Assembly: GCA_964555685.1 (NCBI GenBank)
Contig: CAZKTO010000027.1
Location: 1 to 34,686, forward strand
Reading direction: 5' to 3'
From: CAZKTO01 sp964555685
GTDB taxonomy: Bacteria > Chloroflexota > Dehalococcoidia > SHYB01
Length of the DNA stretch: 34,686 nucleotides
The notes under the pieces were generated by a model. It did not search any database. It was not told where the DNA came from and was given only the letters and a program-made list of their open reading frames with translations. This document shows positions 7,028 to 14,405 of this stretch, in pieces. How positions within the stretch are numbered: the stretch's first letter is position 1; every line of letters starts with the position of its first letter. A program made the translations under genes and the position numbers.

Positions 7028-7630
7028 ATGGCTGCTGTCAATAAGAGGACACCCGGCGACGGCGGTGTGGCGCGACTTTTGCCTTTCATCCTGCTGGCGA
7101 CGGCGGGCATAATTCACCTTGCGCTCATCAAGACTCACTTCGATCACGCGCCCGCCCACGGCATCCTGTTCGCCATGGCGGGTGTCGTCCAGATAGCCCT
7201 GGCGCTGGGCTTCCTCCGCTGGCCCACACGCCCGCTGGCCCATGCGGCCACCGTGGTATCGGCGTCCCTGGTCGCCCTGTGGCTGGTGACCCGGTATGTC
7301 TCCGCGCCCTTCGGCCACGGCTCTGAGGAGATCGATGCCATCGGCCTGGCCTGCAAGTCCGTAGAGCTGACCACCATCGTCGCCTTGCTGGGCCTGCTGT
7401 GGGGGCGGAGCGTGGGTGATCCAGCCCCGGCGTCCGTGCTGCGGCCCGCCCTCTGGTCCGTCACCGGCGGGGTCATGGCCGGCCTTCTCCTGTTTGGGGT
7501 CGCCTCGGCCATAGACCAGCATCTCCCGGCCCTGGGCGCGTCCGAGACCCACGAGGAACACGCTACGGAGTCTGGCGAGCACGGCGGCCAACACCCGCCC
7601 CCGCCGCCACCCCCGCTACCTCGCCAGTAA
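7028..7630 (+). CDS. Five-helix membrane protein with His-rich tail
   Basis: A 200-residue integral membrane protein not assigned to a named family. About five hydrophobic helices are visible: LLPFILLATAGIIHLALI, GILFAMAGVVQIALALGFL, ATVVSASLVALWLV, VELTTIVALLGLLWG and SVTGGVMAGLLLFGVAS. His residues lie in or near the first two helices (IIHLALIKTHFDHAPAHG). The hydrophilic C-terminal tail has scattered His/Glu (THEEHATESGEHGGQH) followed by a run of Pro, which suggests metal binding. AGGAG at 7014-7018, nine bases before the ATG, sets the start. Copper-type proteins lie in the window but not beside it, so a metal role is only inference. Confidence 0.75.
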   Translation: MAAVNKRTPGDGGVARLLPFILLATAGIIHLALIKTHFDHAPAHGILFAMAGVVQIALALGFLRWPTRPLAHAATVVSASLVALWLVTRYVSAPFGHGSEEIDAIGLACKSVELTTIVALLGLLWGRSVGDPAPASVLRPALWSVTGGVMAGLLLFGVASAIDQHLPALGASETHEEHATESGEHGGQHPPPPPPPLPRQ

Positions 7631-7637
7631 CAGGCGG

Positions 7638-7661
7638 GCACTCCCGGCGCAACCGGGGTGC
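7638..7661. terminator. Hairpin between convergent genes
   Basis: GCACTCCCGG and CCGGGGTGC pair around CGCAA with one bulged C and one G-T pair. It lies in the 52-bp gap between the 7028 gene and the minus-strand LLM gene. It lacks a T-tract, so termination is uncertain. Confidence 0.35.
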
Positions 7662-7682
7662 TGGTCGCCGTCAAAGCGTCTC

Positions 7683-8813
7683 CTACCCCGCCGCGGCCGC
7701 CTGCTTCCTGCGCTCCTTGGCCTTGAAGTGCGGGATGATGTGCTTCCCGAAGAGCTCCAGCGACCGCATGATGTGCTTGTGGTCGAGGCGTCCGCACTGC
7801 ATGAGGCAGAGGAGGCGCTGGAAACCGGCCTTCTCGTAGTTCTCGATCTTGCGGATGCAGTGGTCCGGGTCGCCGATGATGACCATGTCCTCGGCGTCCA
7901 TGTCCCGGATCGTCACCTCGTCGCGGGCGATCTTGCGGATGAGGGGGAAGTTCTTCTGGAGGTCCTGATAGGCCTGGGTCTGCGTCTCGCCCATCTCCTC
8001 CAGCCTGGCGAAGCCCTTGGCGGCGTAGTCGATGTAGTACTTGGCGGCGTCGCCGGCGCCGTTGGCGTAGGCCCCCTCGGTCGTATCGGCGCAGTTGACG
8101 ATGGTGAAGACGCCGATCTCGTTGTTGATGAAGGCGCCCGCCGGCTGGCACGTCCGAAGCTCCCGGTGGTAGATCTGCGCCCGCCGCTGGAGCTCCTCGA
8201 CACCCGTCAGCAGCGTCATGCCCAGGACGCCGATGCCGTTCTTGCCCGCCAGCTCCCAGCTCTCGGGGCCCGTGGAGGCCACCCAGATGCGCGGGTGCGG
8301 CTTCTGCAAGGGCTTGGGAATGATCGAGCGCTCGGGGATCTTGAAGTACTTCCCCTCGTAGGAGAAGGGGTCCTGGGTCCACATCTTCGGGATGATGCGC
8401 AAGGCCTCCTGCCACATGGCCCGCGACTCCTCCGGGTTCATCCCGAAGCCCTCCTGCTCCCGCGAGCTGGACCGGCCCGTCCCGAACTCGACGCGCCCGT
8501 TGCTCAGGATGTCGAGGGTGGCGATGCGCTCGGCGATCCGGATGGGATGGTTGAAGTGCCACGGAAGCAGCGTCACGCCGTGACCGAGGCGGATGTTCTT
8601 CGTCCGCTGGGCGATGGCGCTGAGTATCACCTCCGGCGCCGAGGAGTGAGAGAAGCCGACCAGGAAGTGATGCTCCACGAACCAGACGGTATCGAAGCCC
8701 ATCCGGTCGGCCATCTCGATCTGCTCGATGGTCTCCCAGAACTTCTTGTATTCGTAGCGTTCACCTTCCCAGGGCTCGGGCATCTGGATCTCGTACAACA
8801 GGTCGATCTTCAT
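7683..8813 (-). CDS. LLM-class (bacterial luciferase-like) flavin oxidoreductase
   Basis: Flavin-dependent monooxygenase or oxidoreductase with a luciferase-like TIM barrel, 376 residues. N-terminal strand MKIDLLYEIQMPEPW, then the LuxA-type motif WFVEHHF. Further family marks are LGHGVTLLPWHFNHPIRIAE, LSNGRVEFGTGRS, the IIPKPLQKPHP loop, VIIGDPDHCIRKIE and a closing helix LELFGKHIIPHFK. Members use reduced FMN or F420; the EHHF subgroup is usually FMN-dependent. The ATG at 8813 is preferred over an upstream in-frame start because AGGAGG (minus strand, 8818-8823) lies four bases before it. It stands alone, convergent with the 7028 gene and followed upstream by a 609-bp repeat-rich gap. Substrate unknown. 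Confidence 0.92.
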   Translation of the reverse strand: MKIDLLYEIQMPEPWEGERYEYKKFWETIEQIEMADRMGFDTVWFVEHHFLVGFSHSSAPEVILSAIAQRTKNIRLGHGVTLLPWHFNHPIRIAERIATLDILSNGRVEFGTGRSSSREQEGFGMNPEESRAMWQEALRIIPKMWTQDPFSYEGKYFKIPERSIIPKPLQKPHPRIWVASTGPESWELAGKNGIGVLGMTLLTGVEELQRRAQIYHRELRTCQPAGAFINNEIGVFTIVNCADTTEGAYANGAGDAAKYYIDYAAKGFARLEEMGETQTQAYQDLQKNFPLIRKIARDEVTIRDMDAEDMVIIGDPDHCIRKIENYEKAGFQRLLCLMQCGRLDHKHIMRSLELFGKHIIPHFKAKERRKQAAAAG

Positions 8814-9422
8814 GCGGCCTCCTGGGCGGCGCTCACCGCCGCCGGGCGCTACTGTACCAGCAACGCCCTGCGCGTGCAAAGGGCGGCCCCATTGTCATTG
8901 CGAGGAGTCCCGATTCCATCGGGGCGACCCTTCGGCTGACCGCCACGCTTCGCTCGCGGCTTCGGCTCAGGGCAGGCTCCGCAATCTCCAGCCAACACCA
9001 ACGCTGCTCTTCATGGTCATAAGAGAGGCCGCTGGATACCCGCCCCGACGCATCGGGGCGGGCGGAAAGCGGCCCCCCGCCGCAGGCGGGGGCTCCGGAG
9101 GCGTTTGCCTCGGAAGCACGTTACACGACACATCGAAGGTTACTCAACCGTTGCGCTCTTGGCTTCCTGGAGTTGGCAACGCCCTAACCCCCTGGCCCCC
9201 TTCCCTAAAGAGGAAGGGGGTATCGTCCCTCTCCTTGCAGGAGAGGGACAGGAGGGAGAGGGCCATACTGTTCCTGCCGCGATCACGATTGTCCAGACAC
9301 CAGAAGCCCCGCCCGCCGCAGGCGGGCTGCGGGGAGCTTCACGCGTCTCCCAGGGCAGGAGATTGCTTCGGCCCGATTTGATCGGGCCTCGCAATGACGA
9401 GGGCGTTAGAGGGCGGCCTGGG
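8814..9422. repeat. 609-bp gene-free stretch packed with palindromic repeats
   Basis: No protein-like frame was found. Contents in order: a TCATTGCGAGGAG half-element with CCCGAT/ATCGGG (8892-8926); a 54-bp direct repeat (8929-8982); CCCGCCCCGA/TCGGGGCGGG (9039-9062); CCCCCGCC/GGCGGGGG (9074-9092); a CCCCCTTCC/GGAAGGGGG hairpin near 9196-9221; a TCCCTCTCC/GGAGAGGGA hairpin near 9226-9250; a GCCCGCC/GGCGGGC hairpin near 9310-9327; and a complete GCCCGAT/ATCGGGC element with CTCGCAATGACGA (9362-9400). It separates two minus-strand genes and may be a landing zone for REP-type elements. Confidence 0.75.
8929..8982 (+). repeat. 54-bp direct repeat, copy A
   Basis: Identical over 54 bases, except one G/A difference, to 14344-14397. 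It begins CCTTCGGCTGACCGCC and ends GGCAGGCTCCGC. Its core is rich in CTTCG and CTCGCGGC motifs. Both copies adjoin CCCTCTCC or TCATTGCGAGG repeats in gene-free DNA. Confidence 0.85.
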
Positions 9423-10634
9423 TTACGTCCCCAGCACGCCCTCTTCCAGGAGCGCCACCCACTCCTCGTCGCGCATGCCCAGGACCTGCGTGCAGACGAA
9501 CTCGTTGTCCTGGCCCAATGTGGAGCCGCCCTTCGGGACGGAGGCGTCGGCGTCCGAGTAGCGCACCGGCGAGCGGCGCGTCACCGCCGAGTCGATCTCG
9601 GCGTGGGGGAAGGTCTGGAAGAAGCCGCGCGCCGCGAGGTGCCGGTCCTCGGCGAGATCGCGCCCGGTCTCGACGACGGAGGCGGGGACGCCCGCCGCCT
9701 GGCACCGCTCGGTGACCTCCTCCGGCGAGCGGCGTCTCGTCCAGGCCTCCATGCGCCGGTCCAGCTCCGCCAGGTTCGCCAGGCGGCCCTGGAGCGTCTG
9801 GAGCTTGGGACCGAGGGCCCAGGCGGGGCGCCGCATGAGCTTGACGAGGGCCTGCCATTGAGCGTCCGTGAACACGGCGATGACGCACCAGCGGTCGTCG
9901 CCCTTGCACCGGTAGGCGGCGTGGGGCGCGGCGCGGGGGTTGAAGTTGCCGTAGCGCTGGGCCTCCCGCCCGTTGACCGACATATCGAGGACGGCCGGGC
10001 CCAGGAGATGGATCGCGGCCTCGACCTGGGAGAGGTCGATGAAGACGCCCTGGCCGGTGCGGCGGCGGAAGTCCAGCGCGCCCATGAGGGCCGTGACGGC
10101 AAAGGGCGGCCCGGTGAAGTCCGTGTAGGCGATGCTGCCGAAGGGCTCGCGGTCCGGGAAGCCTGTCACCTGGTTGAAGCCGGCGAAGCCCTGGAGGTGG
10201 TAGCCCAGGCCGTGATAGTGGGCGAAGGGCCCCGTCTGCCCCATGGAGGACATGCTGACCATGATGAGGTCCGGGTTCGTCGCCTGGAGCTCCTCGTAGC
10301 TCATGCCCCATTTCTTCATGGTGCCGGGGGCGAAGTTCTCGACCAGGATGTCGCACCAATCGGCCAGGCGCTTGGCGATCTCGCGGCCTTTGGGCTTGAC
10401 CATGTCCAGGCCCAGGCTGTACTTGCCCGAGTTCATGGCCGCCCACACGCCGCTCCTGTTGATGCCGAACTTGCCTCCCTTGAACGGCTGGAAGGTGCGC
10501 ATCATGTCCATGCGCTTGGCGTTCTCGACCTTGATGACGGTAGCGCCGTGGTCGGAGAGGTACTTGGTCGTGAAGGGCCCGGCGATGGCCCAGGTGAAGT
10601 CCAGGACGTTGATGCCGTCAAGAAGGCGTTCCAT
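9423..10634 (-). CDS. CaiB/BaiF (class III) CoA-transferase
   Basis: Cytosolic family III acyl-CoA:carboxylate CoA-transferase, 403 residues. It moves CoA between an acyl-CoA and a free acid through an aspartyl-CoA thioester. The N-terminus has LDFTWAIAGPFTTKYLSDHG and ATVIKVEN. LVENFAPGTMKKWG and IMVSMSSMGQTGP are family signatures. The catalytic Asp is Asp172 in AYTDFTGPP, matching Asp169 of formyl-CoA transferase. RRRTGQGVFIDLSQVEA follows. The ATG at 10634 is preceded by GAGAGGA; the longer frame upstream lacks this. It lies 57 bp downstream of a second CaiB gene, in a run with a nitronate monooxygenase-like gene and two MaoC genes. Family III enzymes may form heteromers, so the two could be partner subunits. 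Confidence 0.93.
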   Translation of the reverse strand: MERLLDGINVLDFTWAIAGPFTTKYLSDHGATVIKVENAKRMDMMRTFQPFKGGKFGINRSGVWAAMNSGKYSLGLDMVKPKGREIAKRLADWCDILVENFAPGTMKKWGMSYEELQATNPDLIMVSMSSMGQTGPFAHYHGLGYHLQGFAGFNQVTGFPDREPFGSIAYTDFTGPPFAVTALMGALDFRRRTGQGVFIDLSQVEAAIHLLGPAVLDMSVNGREAQRYGNFNPRAAPHAAYRCKGDDRWCVIAVFTDAQWQALVKLMRRPAWALGPKLQTLQGRLANLAELDRRMEAWTRRRSPEEVTERCQAAGVPASVVETGRDLAEDRHLAARGFFQTFPHAEIDSAVTRRSPVRYSDADASVPKGGSTLGQDNEFVCTQVLGMRDEEWVALLEEGVLGT

Positions 10635-10691
10635 GTCGCGTCCTCTCGGCGCCGGCTTCTTAGTCTTGCGTCCGCTGCCGCCCTCGCCCAA

Positions 10692-11951
10692 TCAGATCGC
10701 CCCCGAGGCCCGCAGCGCCGCCAGGTCCTGGCGCGAGAGCCCCAGCTCCTCGCCGTAGACCTCCCAGTTGTGCTCACCGATCAGGGGAGCCCGGCCCTTC
10801 GTCCGCCAGGGCGCCGCCGGGCTCTTCCAGTACGGGCCTGGGTACTTGAACGTCCGTCCCAGCTCCGGATGCGGGACGTCGATGAAGTACTCGCGGGCGG
10901 CGAAGTGCTCATGGCGGAGCGCGTCGGCGATGGTGTTGACGGGGTAGATCATCATGTTCCGGGTCAGGGCCCCGTGGACCAGCTGGGCCTTCGTGTGCGA
11001 CTCGAAGAAGGCGTGGAAGACCCGGTCCCACCGGTCCAGCTGCTCCTGGGTGATGGAGAGCATATCGACCTCTTCCCACTTGAAGCCCTTGAGGCCGGTC
11101 TGGAGGCCGTCCTCCTCCGCCCAGTCGATGATCTTGTGGGTGCGGCGGCCCACGGGCTGGCCCGTGAAGAGGCGCCAGGTGGCGTAGCCGTCCTTGCACT
11201 TCCACACCAGGCGCAGGAGGACCTTGCCGCGCCACATCATGGGCCCCACGCGGTTGGTCCCCTGCTTGCCCATCATGAGCCACTCCTGGATCGGCGGATC
11301 GAACATGAGGGCCAGAGCCTCCTGGATGCACACGTCGATGTGCTGGCCCTTGCCCGTGCGCGTGCGGCCGAAGTGAGCGGTGAGCGTTGCCGCGGCGCCG
11401 TAGATGCCGCCGTGGTGGTACGCCTGGTCGATGCTCATGCGGATGGGCGGCGAGTCCGGGTAGCCGTTCTCCGCCATGAAGCCGCCCGCCGCCATGAGGA
11501 CCAGGTCCGGCGCCGCGTAGCCGCGGTACGGGCCCGTCTGGCCGAAGGGCGTGATGGAGGTCAGAATCAGGTCCGGCTTGATGGCCTTGAGCGCCGCGTA
11601 TCCCAGGCCCAGCGAGTCGAGATAGCCGGGCTTGAACGACTCGATGACGAAGTCGGCCTTCTGAACCATGCGCTTGAACAGGGCGCGCCCGTCCGCCGAC
11701 TCCACATTGAGCGTGACGCCGCGCTTGCTGGGGTTGCAGGCGAACCACCAGAGGCTGCGATGGCGGTCCGGGACGTCGTCGATGAAGGGGCCCAGGTCGC
11801 GCGCGGCGTCGCCTCCGGGGGGCTCGATCTTGATGACGTCGGCGCCCATCTCGGCGAGGATCTTGCCGCACAGGTGACCGCGGACGTTCGTTAGGTCCAG
11901 GACCCGGTAGGGCGGCAGCAGCGCCGGCAAGGAGTCACTGGCGGTTGCCAT
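10692..11951 (-). CDS. CaiB/BaiF (class III) CoA-transferase, second copy
   Basis: Family III CoA-transferase of 419 residues, clearly divergent from its downstream neighbour. N-terminal LTNVRGHLCGKILAEMGADV, IKIEPPGGDAARDLGPF, then VIESFKPGYLDSLGLGY and ILTSITPFGQTGPY. The catalytic Asp is Asp175 in MSIDQAYHHGGIYG. RTRTGKGQHIDVCIQEAL follows, and a long C-terminal lid domain carries the HEHFAAREYFIDVPHPE signature. Its ATG at 11951 lies inside the 3' end of the NMO-like gene (17-bp overlap), so translation is coupled. Substrate unknown. Paired CaiB genes with hydratases suggest CoA activation of an organic acid before hydration or oxidation. Confidence 0.93.
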   Translation of the reverse strand: MATASDSLPALLPPYRVLDLTNVRGHLCGKILAEMGADVIKIEPPGGDAARDLGPFIDDVPDRHRSLWWFACNPSKRGVTLNVESADGRALFKRMVQKADFVIESFKPGYLDSLGLGYAALKAIKPDLILTSITPFGQTGPYRGYAAPDLVLMAAGGFMAENGYPDSPPIRMSIDQAYHHGGIYGAAATLTAHFGRTRTGKGQHIDVCIQEALALMFDPPIQEWLMMGKQGTNRVGPMMWRGKVLLRLVWKCKDGYATWRLFTGQPVGRRTHKIIDWAEEDGLQTGLKGFKWEEVDMLSITQEQLDRWDRVFHAFFESHTKAQLVHGALTRNMMIYPVNTIADALRHEHFAAREYFIDVPHPELGRTFKYPGPYWKSPAAPWRTKGRAPLIGEHNWEVYGEELGLSRQDLAALRASGAI

Positions 11952-13098
11952 GGGCTGCCGGTCTCCCTCGCGGTGGCGCGGTGCGAGCGCCCAGGCCCGC
12001 CTCCAGGAGCGCCGCCGCCTGCGCCACCATCTCCTGCAGAATCCGGCCCGCTGGCTTGATCTCTCTGATCATGCCGGCCACCTGGCCTGCCGCGCCGCCC
12101 AGGTACTCCGTCATGCCTTTGGCCTCGGCGGCATCGGCCAGGGGCCCAAAGAGATGGGCCTGGACCGGCATGGGAAGGGTTACGCCCACATCCGCGTCCC
12201 AGGCCTCGACGAGGCGGTTCTTCTGCACGCGGCAGGTCTTGCCCGTGACCACGCGGGTGACGACGGTGTCCTCTTCCGTCTGAGCCACGCAGCGCTCCTT
12301 GTACCAGCGGGGCGCCGCCGATTCGGCCGATGCCGCGAAGACGGTGCCGCACCAGACGCCCACGGCGCCCAGGGCGAGAGCCGCCACCAGCCCGCGTCCA
12401 TCGCCGATGCCGCCCGCGGCCACCACCGGCCTTGGCCGTACGGCGTCCACCACCTGCGGGACCAGCGCCAGGGTGCCGATGCGACCCGTGTGACCGCCGG
12501 CCTCGTGCCCCTGGGCGATGACCGCGTCCACGCCCGCCGCCGCCACGGCCCGCGCCGCCCGCGTGTTGCCGACGAGCGAGAGCACCCGGATGCCGCGACG
12601 GTGGAAGTCCGGGACCAGCTCGGCGGGGTTGCCCAGGCCCGTGACGAAGACGGGGACCCGCTCCTCCAGCGTGATCTCCACAATCCCCTTCATGTGTCCC
12701 ATCGAAAGAAGCTCTCTTCGCCGGTCGCGAGACGGCGGCTCCGGGATGCCGTGCTTCGCGCGCAGCTGGGCGATCTTCTCCAGCAGCGCCGGCGTTGGCT
12801 CTGGCGGGCGTGCCGCCGTTGCCTGGCCCCGGATCACATCGACCGCTTTCCCAGACGTGAGCTGGGGAAGGATAAGGTCGAGGCCGAACGGTTTGTTCGT
12901 CAGGGAGCGAGTTTGGCGGATGGCATCCCGCACTCCATCCACGGTCAAGCCCGTGGCGCCCAGAACGCCCAGGCCACCCGCGTTGGAGACGGCGGCCACC
13001 AGCTCCGGCAAGGCGAACGTCCCCATGCCGGCCAGCAGCACCGGGTACTCGATCTCGAGGAGGTCGCAGAGGGCGGTCTTGAGGGTTGGCTTGGGCAT
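11935..13098 (-). CDS. Nitronate monooxygenase / enoyl reductase-like FMN protein
   Basis: FMN-dependent TIM-barrel protein of the 2-nitropropane dioxygenase family, 387 residues. It has IEYPVLLAGMGTFALPELVA, SNAGGLGVLGATG, a VIAQGHEAGGHTGR loop (His in the flavin site) and the phosphate-binding PVVAAGGIGDGRG, followed by GAVGVWCGTVF. The family covers nitronate monooxygenases, FabK-type enoyl reductases and many uncharacterised proteins. With CoA-transferases and hydratases beside it, an acyl-CoA substrate is plausible, but that is inference. It overlaps the downstream CaiB gene by 17 bp and lies 63 bp after a MaoC gene. A region between the N-terminal barrel strands (around residues 75-130, with ARPPEPTPALLEKIAQLRAKHG) is a helical insertion usual in this subgroup. 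Confidence 0.88.
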   Translation of the reverse strand: MPKPTLKTALCDLLEIEYPVLLAGMGTFALPELVAAVSNAGGLGVLGATGLTVDGVRDAIRQTRSLTNKPFGLDLILPQLTSGKAVDVIRGQATAARPPEPTPALLEKIAQLRAKHGIPEPPSRDRRRELLSMGHMKGIVEITLEERVPVFVTGLGNPAELVPDFHRRGIRVLSLVGNTRAARAVAAAGVDAVIAQGHEAGGHTGRIGTLALVPQVVDAVRPRPVVAAGGIGDGRGLVAALALGAVGVWCGTVFAASAESAAPRWYKERCVAQTEEDTVVTRVVTGKTCRVQKNRLVEAWDADVGVTLPMPVQAHLFGPLADAAEAKGMTEYLGGAAGQVAGMIREIKPAGRILQEMVAQAAALLEAGLGARTAPPRGRPAAHGNRQ

Positions 13099-13161
13099 AA
13101 CTACCAGACAGTCTTGAGGGCCTTGGTACCCTCAGCCGCGCTCCTCCGGCGAAGCCCGCCC

Positions 13162-13599
13162 CTACCGGTCTCGGGATGGCAGGGCGACGACGGCCATGCC
13201 CGGCGTCGTCTTCTCGCCCTTGCCGTTCTCGACCCAGACCTCCACGTCCACCAGGCTCTCGTTCCCGGCCTTCCGCTTGGCCTTCACGAAGCCCCTGGCC
13301 GTCAGCTTCTCGTTCACCACGTCCATCTTGCGGTAGGAGACCTCGATCTTCTTGATCCAGGCCTCGCTCCCGGCCCAGTTCATGATGGCGTTGCCCATGT
13401 AGGCCAGCTTGAGGTTCCCCATGACGATGACATCGGGCAGCTTGGCCACGTTCTTGGAGTAGTCCGGGTCCATGTGGATGGGGATGAGCTCGTCGTTGGC
13501 GCCGGCGAAGCGGTTGAGCTCCATATAGCCGGCTTTCACCGTGTAGGGCGGGATCTCCTCGCCCTCCTTCACGTCCTCGAAGTACCTTTGGGTCATCAT
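13162..13599 (-). CDS. MaoC-like dehydratase (hotdog), catalytic subunit type
   Basis: Hotdog-fold (R)-specific enoyl-CoA hydratase-like protein, 145 residues. It carries the hydratase-2 pattern RFAGANDELIPIHMDPDYS, with the catalytic pair Asp36 and His42. A helix with DVIVMGNLKLAYMGNAIMNW and strands ending in GMAVVALPS follow. The start is either of two adjacent ATGs (13599 or 13596); GGAG upstream fits the second better. The gene 97 bp upstream encodes a partner hotdog protein without this motif, as in two-gene MaoC hydratases such as ChsH1/ChsH2, so the pair may form a heterodimer. It lies in a minus-strand run with CoA-transferases. Confidence 0.85.
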   Translation of the reverse strand: MMTQRYFEDVKEGEEIPPYTVKAGYMELNRFAGANDELIPIHMDPDYSKNVAKLPDVIVMGNLKLAYMGNAIMNWAGSEAWIKKIEVSYRKMDVVNEKLTARGFVKAKRKAGNESLVDVEVWVENGKGEKTTPGMAVVALPSRDR

Positions 13600-13640
13600 C
13601 GTCTCCGTCTTCAGGTGTTCTGAAGGGGTTTCCCACCCCA

Positions 13641-13701
13641 GATTCTTCGTCGCCCCGACCCGTCGGGGCTCCTCAGAATGACCCCGATTCCATCGGGGTC
13701 A
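13641..13701 (-). repeat. Paired REP-like hairpins between the two maoC genes
   Basis: GCCCCGA/TCGGGGC (13652-13669, CCCG loop) is flanked by GATTCTTCGTC and TCCTCAGAATGAC, the minus-strand form of a TCATTCTGAGGAG...GACGAAGAATC element. Next to it TGACCCCGAT/ATCGGGGTCA (13679-13701, 10-bp stem) runs into the stop codon of the upstream gene. The element sits inside an otherwise tight operon and may tune expression or stabilise mRNA. Confidence 0.7.
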
Positions 13702-14196
13702 CTTCCTCACCTGGTCGGGGCCGTAGATGCGGAGGAGGGTCTGGCGCGCCGTCAGCACCTTTTCGCCCCGCTGGTTCACGAAGTTCCCCTCGAAGGCGAG
13801 GATGAGGAGCACGCCGCCGTCCTCCCGCGGGGACTCCTTGAGGCTGGCGAGCTTGCCCCGGCCCGTCAGCACGTCGCCCGGACGGATGGGGACGTCCATC
13901 TCGTACTCGTTGCCGCCGTTCATGCCGACCCGGTACTTGCCCATGGTTGGGTTGACCCGCTCGACGGCCTCGCCCATCCACTTGAGGCTGGTGGCGAAGG
14001 TCGGGGGCGCGACGATGCTCCCGTACTTGGACCGTTTGCCGAACTCCTCGTCGTAGTAGGGCGGGCTGGGCTTGTTGGGCCAGGCGACGGCCACGGCGAA
14101 CTTCTGGATATCGTGCCGCTCGACCTCGGTGACCATGGGCCTGGTCTCGACGCCGATGAGCGCCTCGGCTTCCGGGGTGATGACCTTGTTGGCCAT
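13699..14196 (-). CDS. MaoC N-terminal-type hotdog dehydratase subunit
   Basis: Hotdog protein of 165 residues resembling the N-terminal, non-catalytic half of double-hotdog hydratases (FAS1-like dehydratase region). Marks are EVERHDIQKFAVAVAWPN, SPPYYDEEFGKRSKYGSIVA, the APPTF motif and a strand pair NEYEMDVPIRPGDVLTGRG. The C-terminus has VNQRGEKVLTARQTLL. No Asp/His catalytic pair like that of the neighbouring 145-residue protein is present, which fits a structural partner. GGAGG (minus strand) about six bases before the ATG at 14196 sets the start; the open frame runs further upstream only through repeat DNA. It is the first gene of the five-gene minus-strand cluster. Confidence 0.85.
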   Translation of the reverse strand: MANKVITPEAEALIGVETRPMVTEVERHDIQKFAVAVAWPNKPSPPYYDEEFGKRSKYGSIVAPPTFATSLKWMGEAVERVNPTMGKYRVGMNGGNEYEMDVPIRPGDVLTGRGKLASLKESPREDGGVLLILAFEGNFVNQRGEKVLTARQTLLRIYGPDQVRK

Positions 14197-14343
14197 GGGT
14201 GCCTCCTTGCGTGAGCGCGACCCATGATACACACGCGGGAAAGGGGAGGCAAGGGAAGGGAGGAGGGTACCCGCCCTCTCCCTCCGGCTCCCTCTCCGGC
14301 GCGGAGAGGGAGCCCCCTTCCCCTGCACGGAAAGGGGGTGGCT

Positions 14344-14397
14344 CCTTCGGCTGACCGCCACGCTTCGCTCGCGGCTTCGGCTCAGGACAGGCTCCGC
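14344..14397 (+). repeat. 54-bp direct repeat, copy B, in a repeat-rich gap
   Basis: Second copy of the 8929-8982 repeat, one mismatch. The gap 14197-14405 also holds a CTCCCTCTCC/GGAGAGGGAG hairpin near 14288-14312 and a CCCCTTCC-type hairpin near 14313-14338. No gene is visible in the gap. Confidence 0.85.
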
Positions 14398-14405
14398 CCA
14401 GGGGG

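Noticed and set aside
8814..9422. CRISPR array in the repeat-rich gap
   Set aside because: The repeats are different short palindromes without regular spacing or unique spacers, and no cas gene is present.
9105..11894. Plus-strand open frame of 929 codons
   Set aside because: It is antisense to two CaiB genes with intact motifs and ribosome sites. It is a high-GC shadow.
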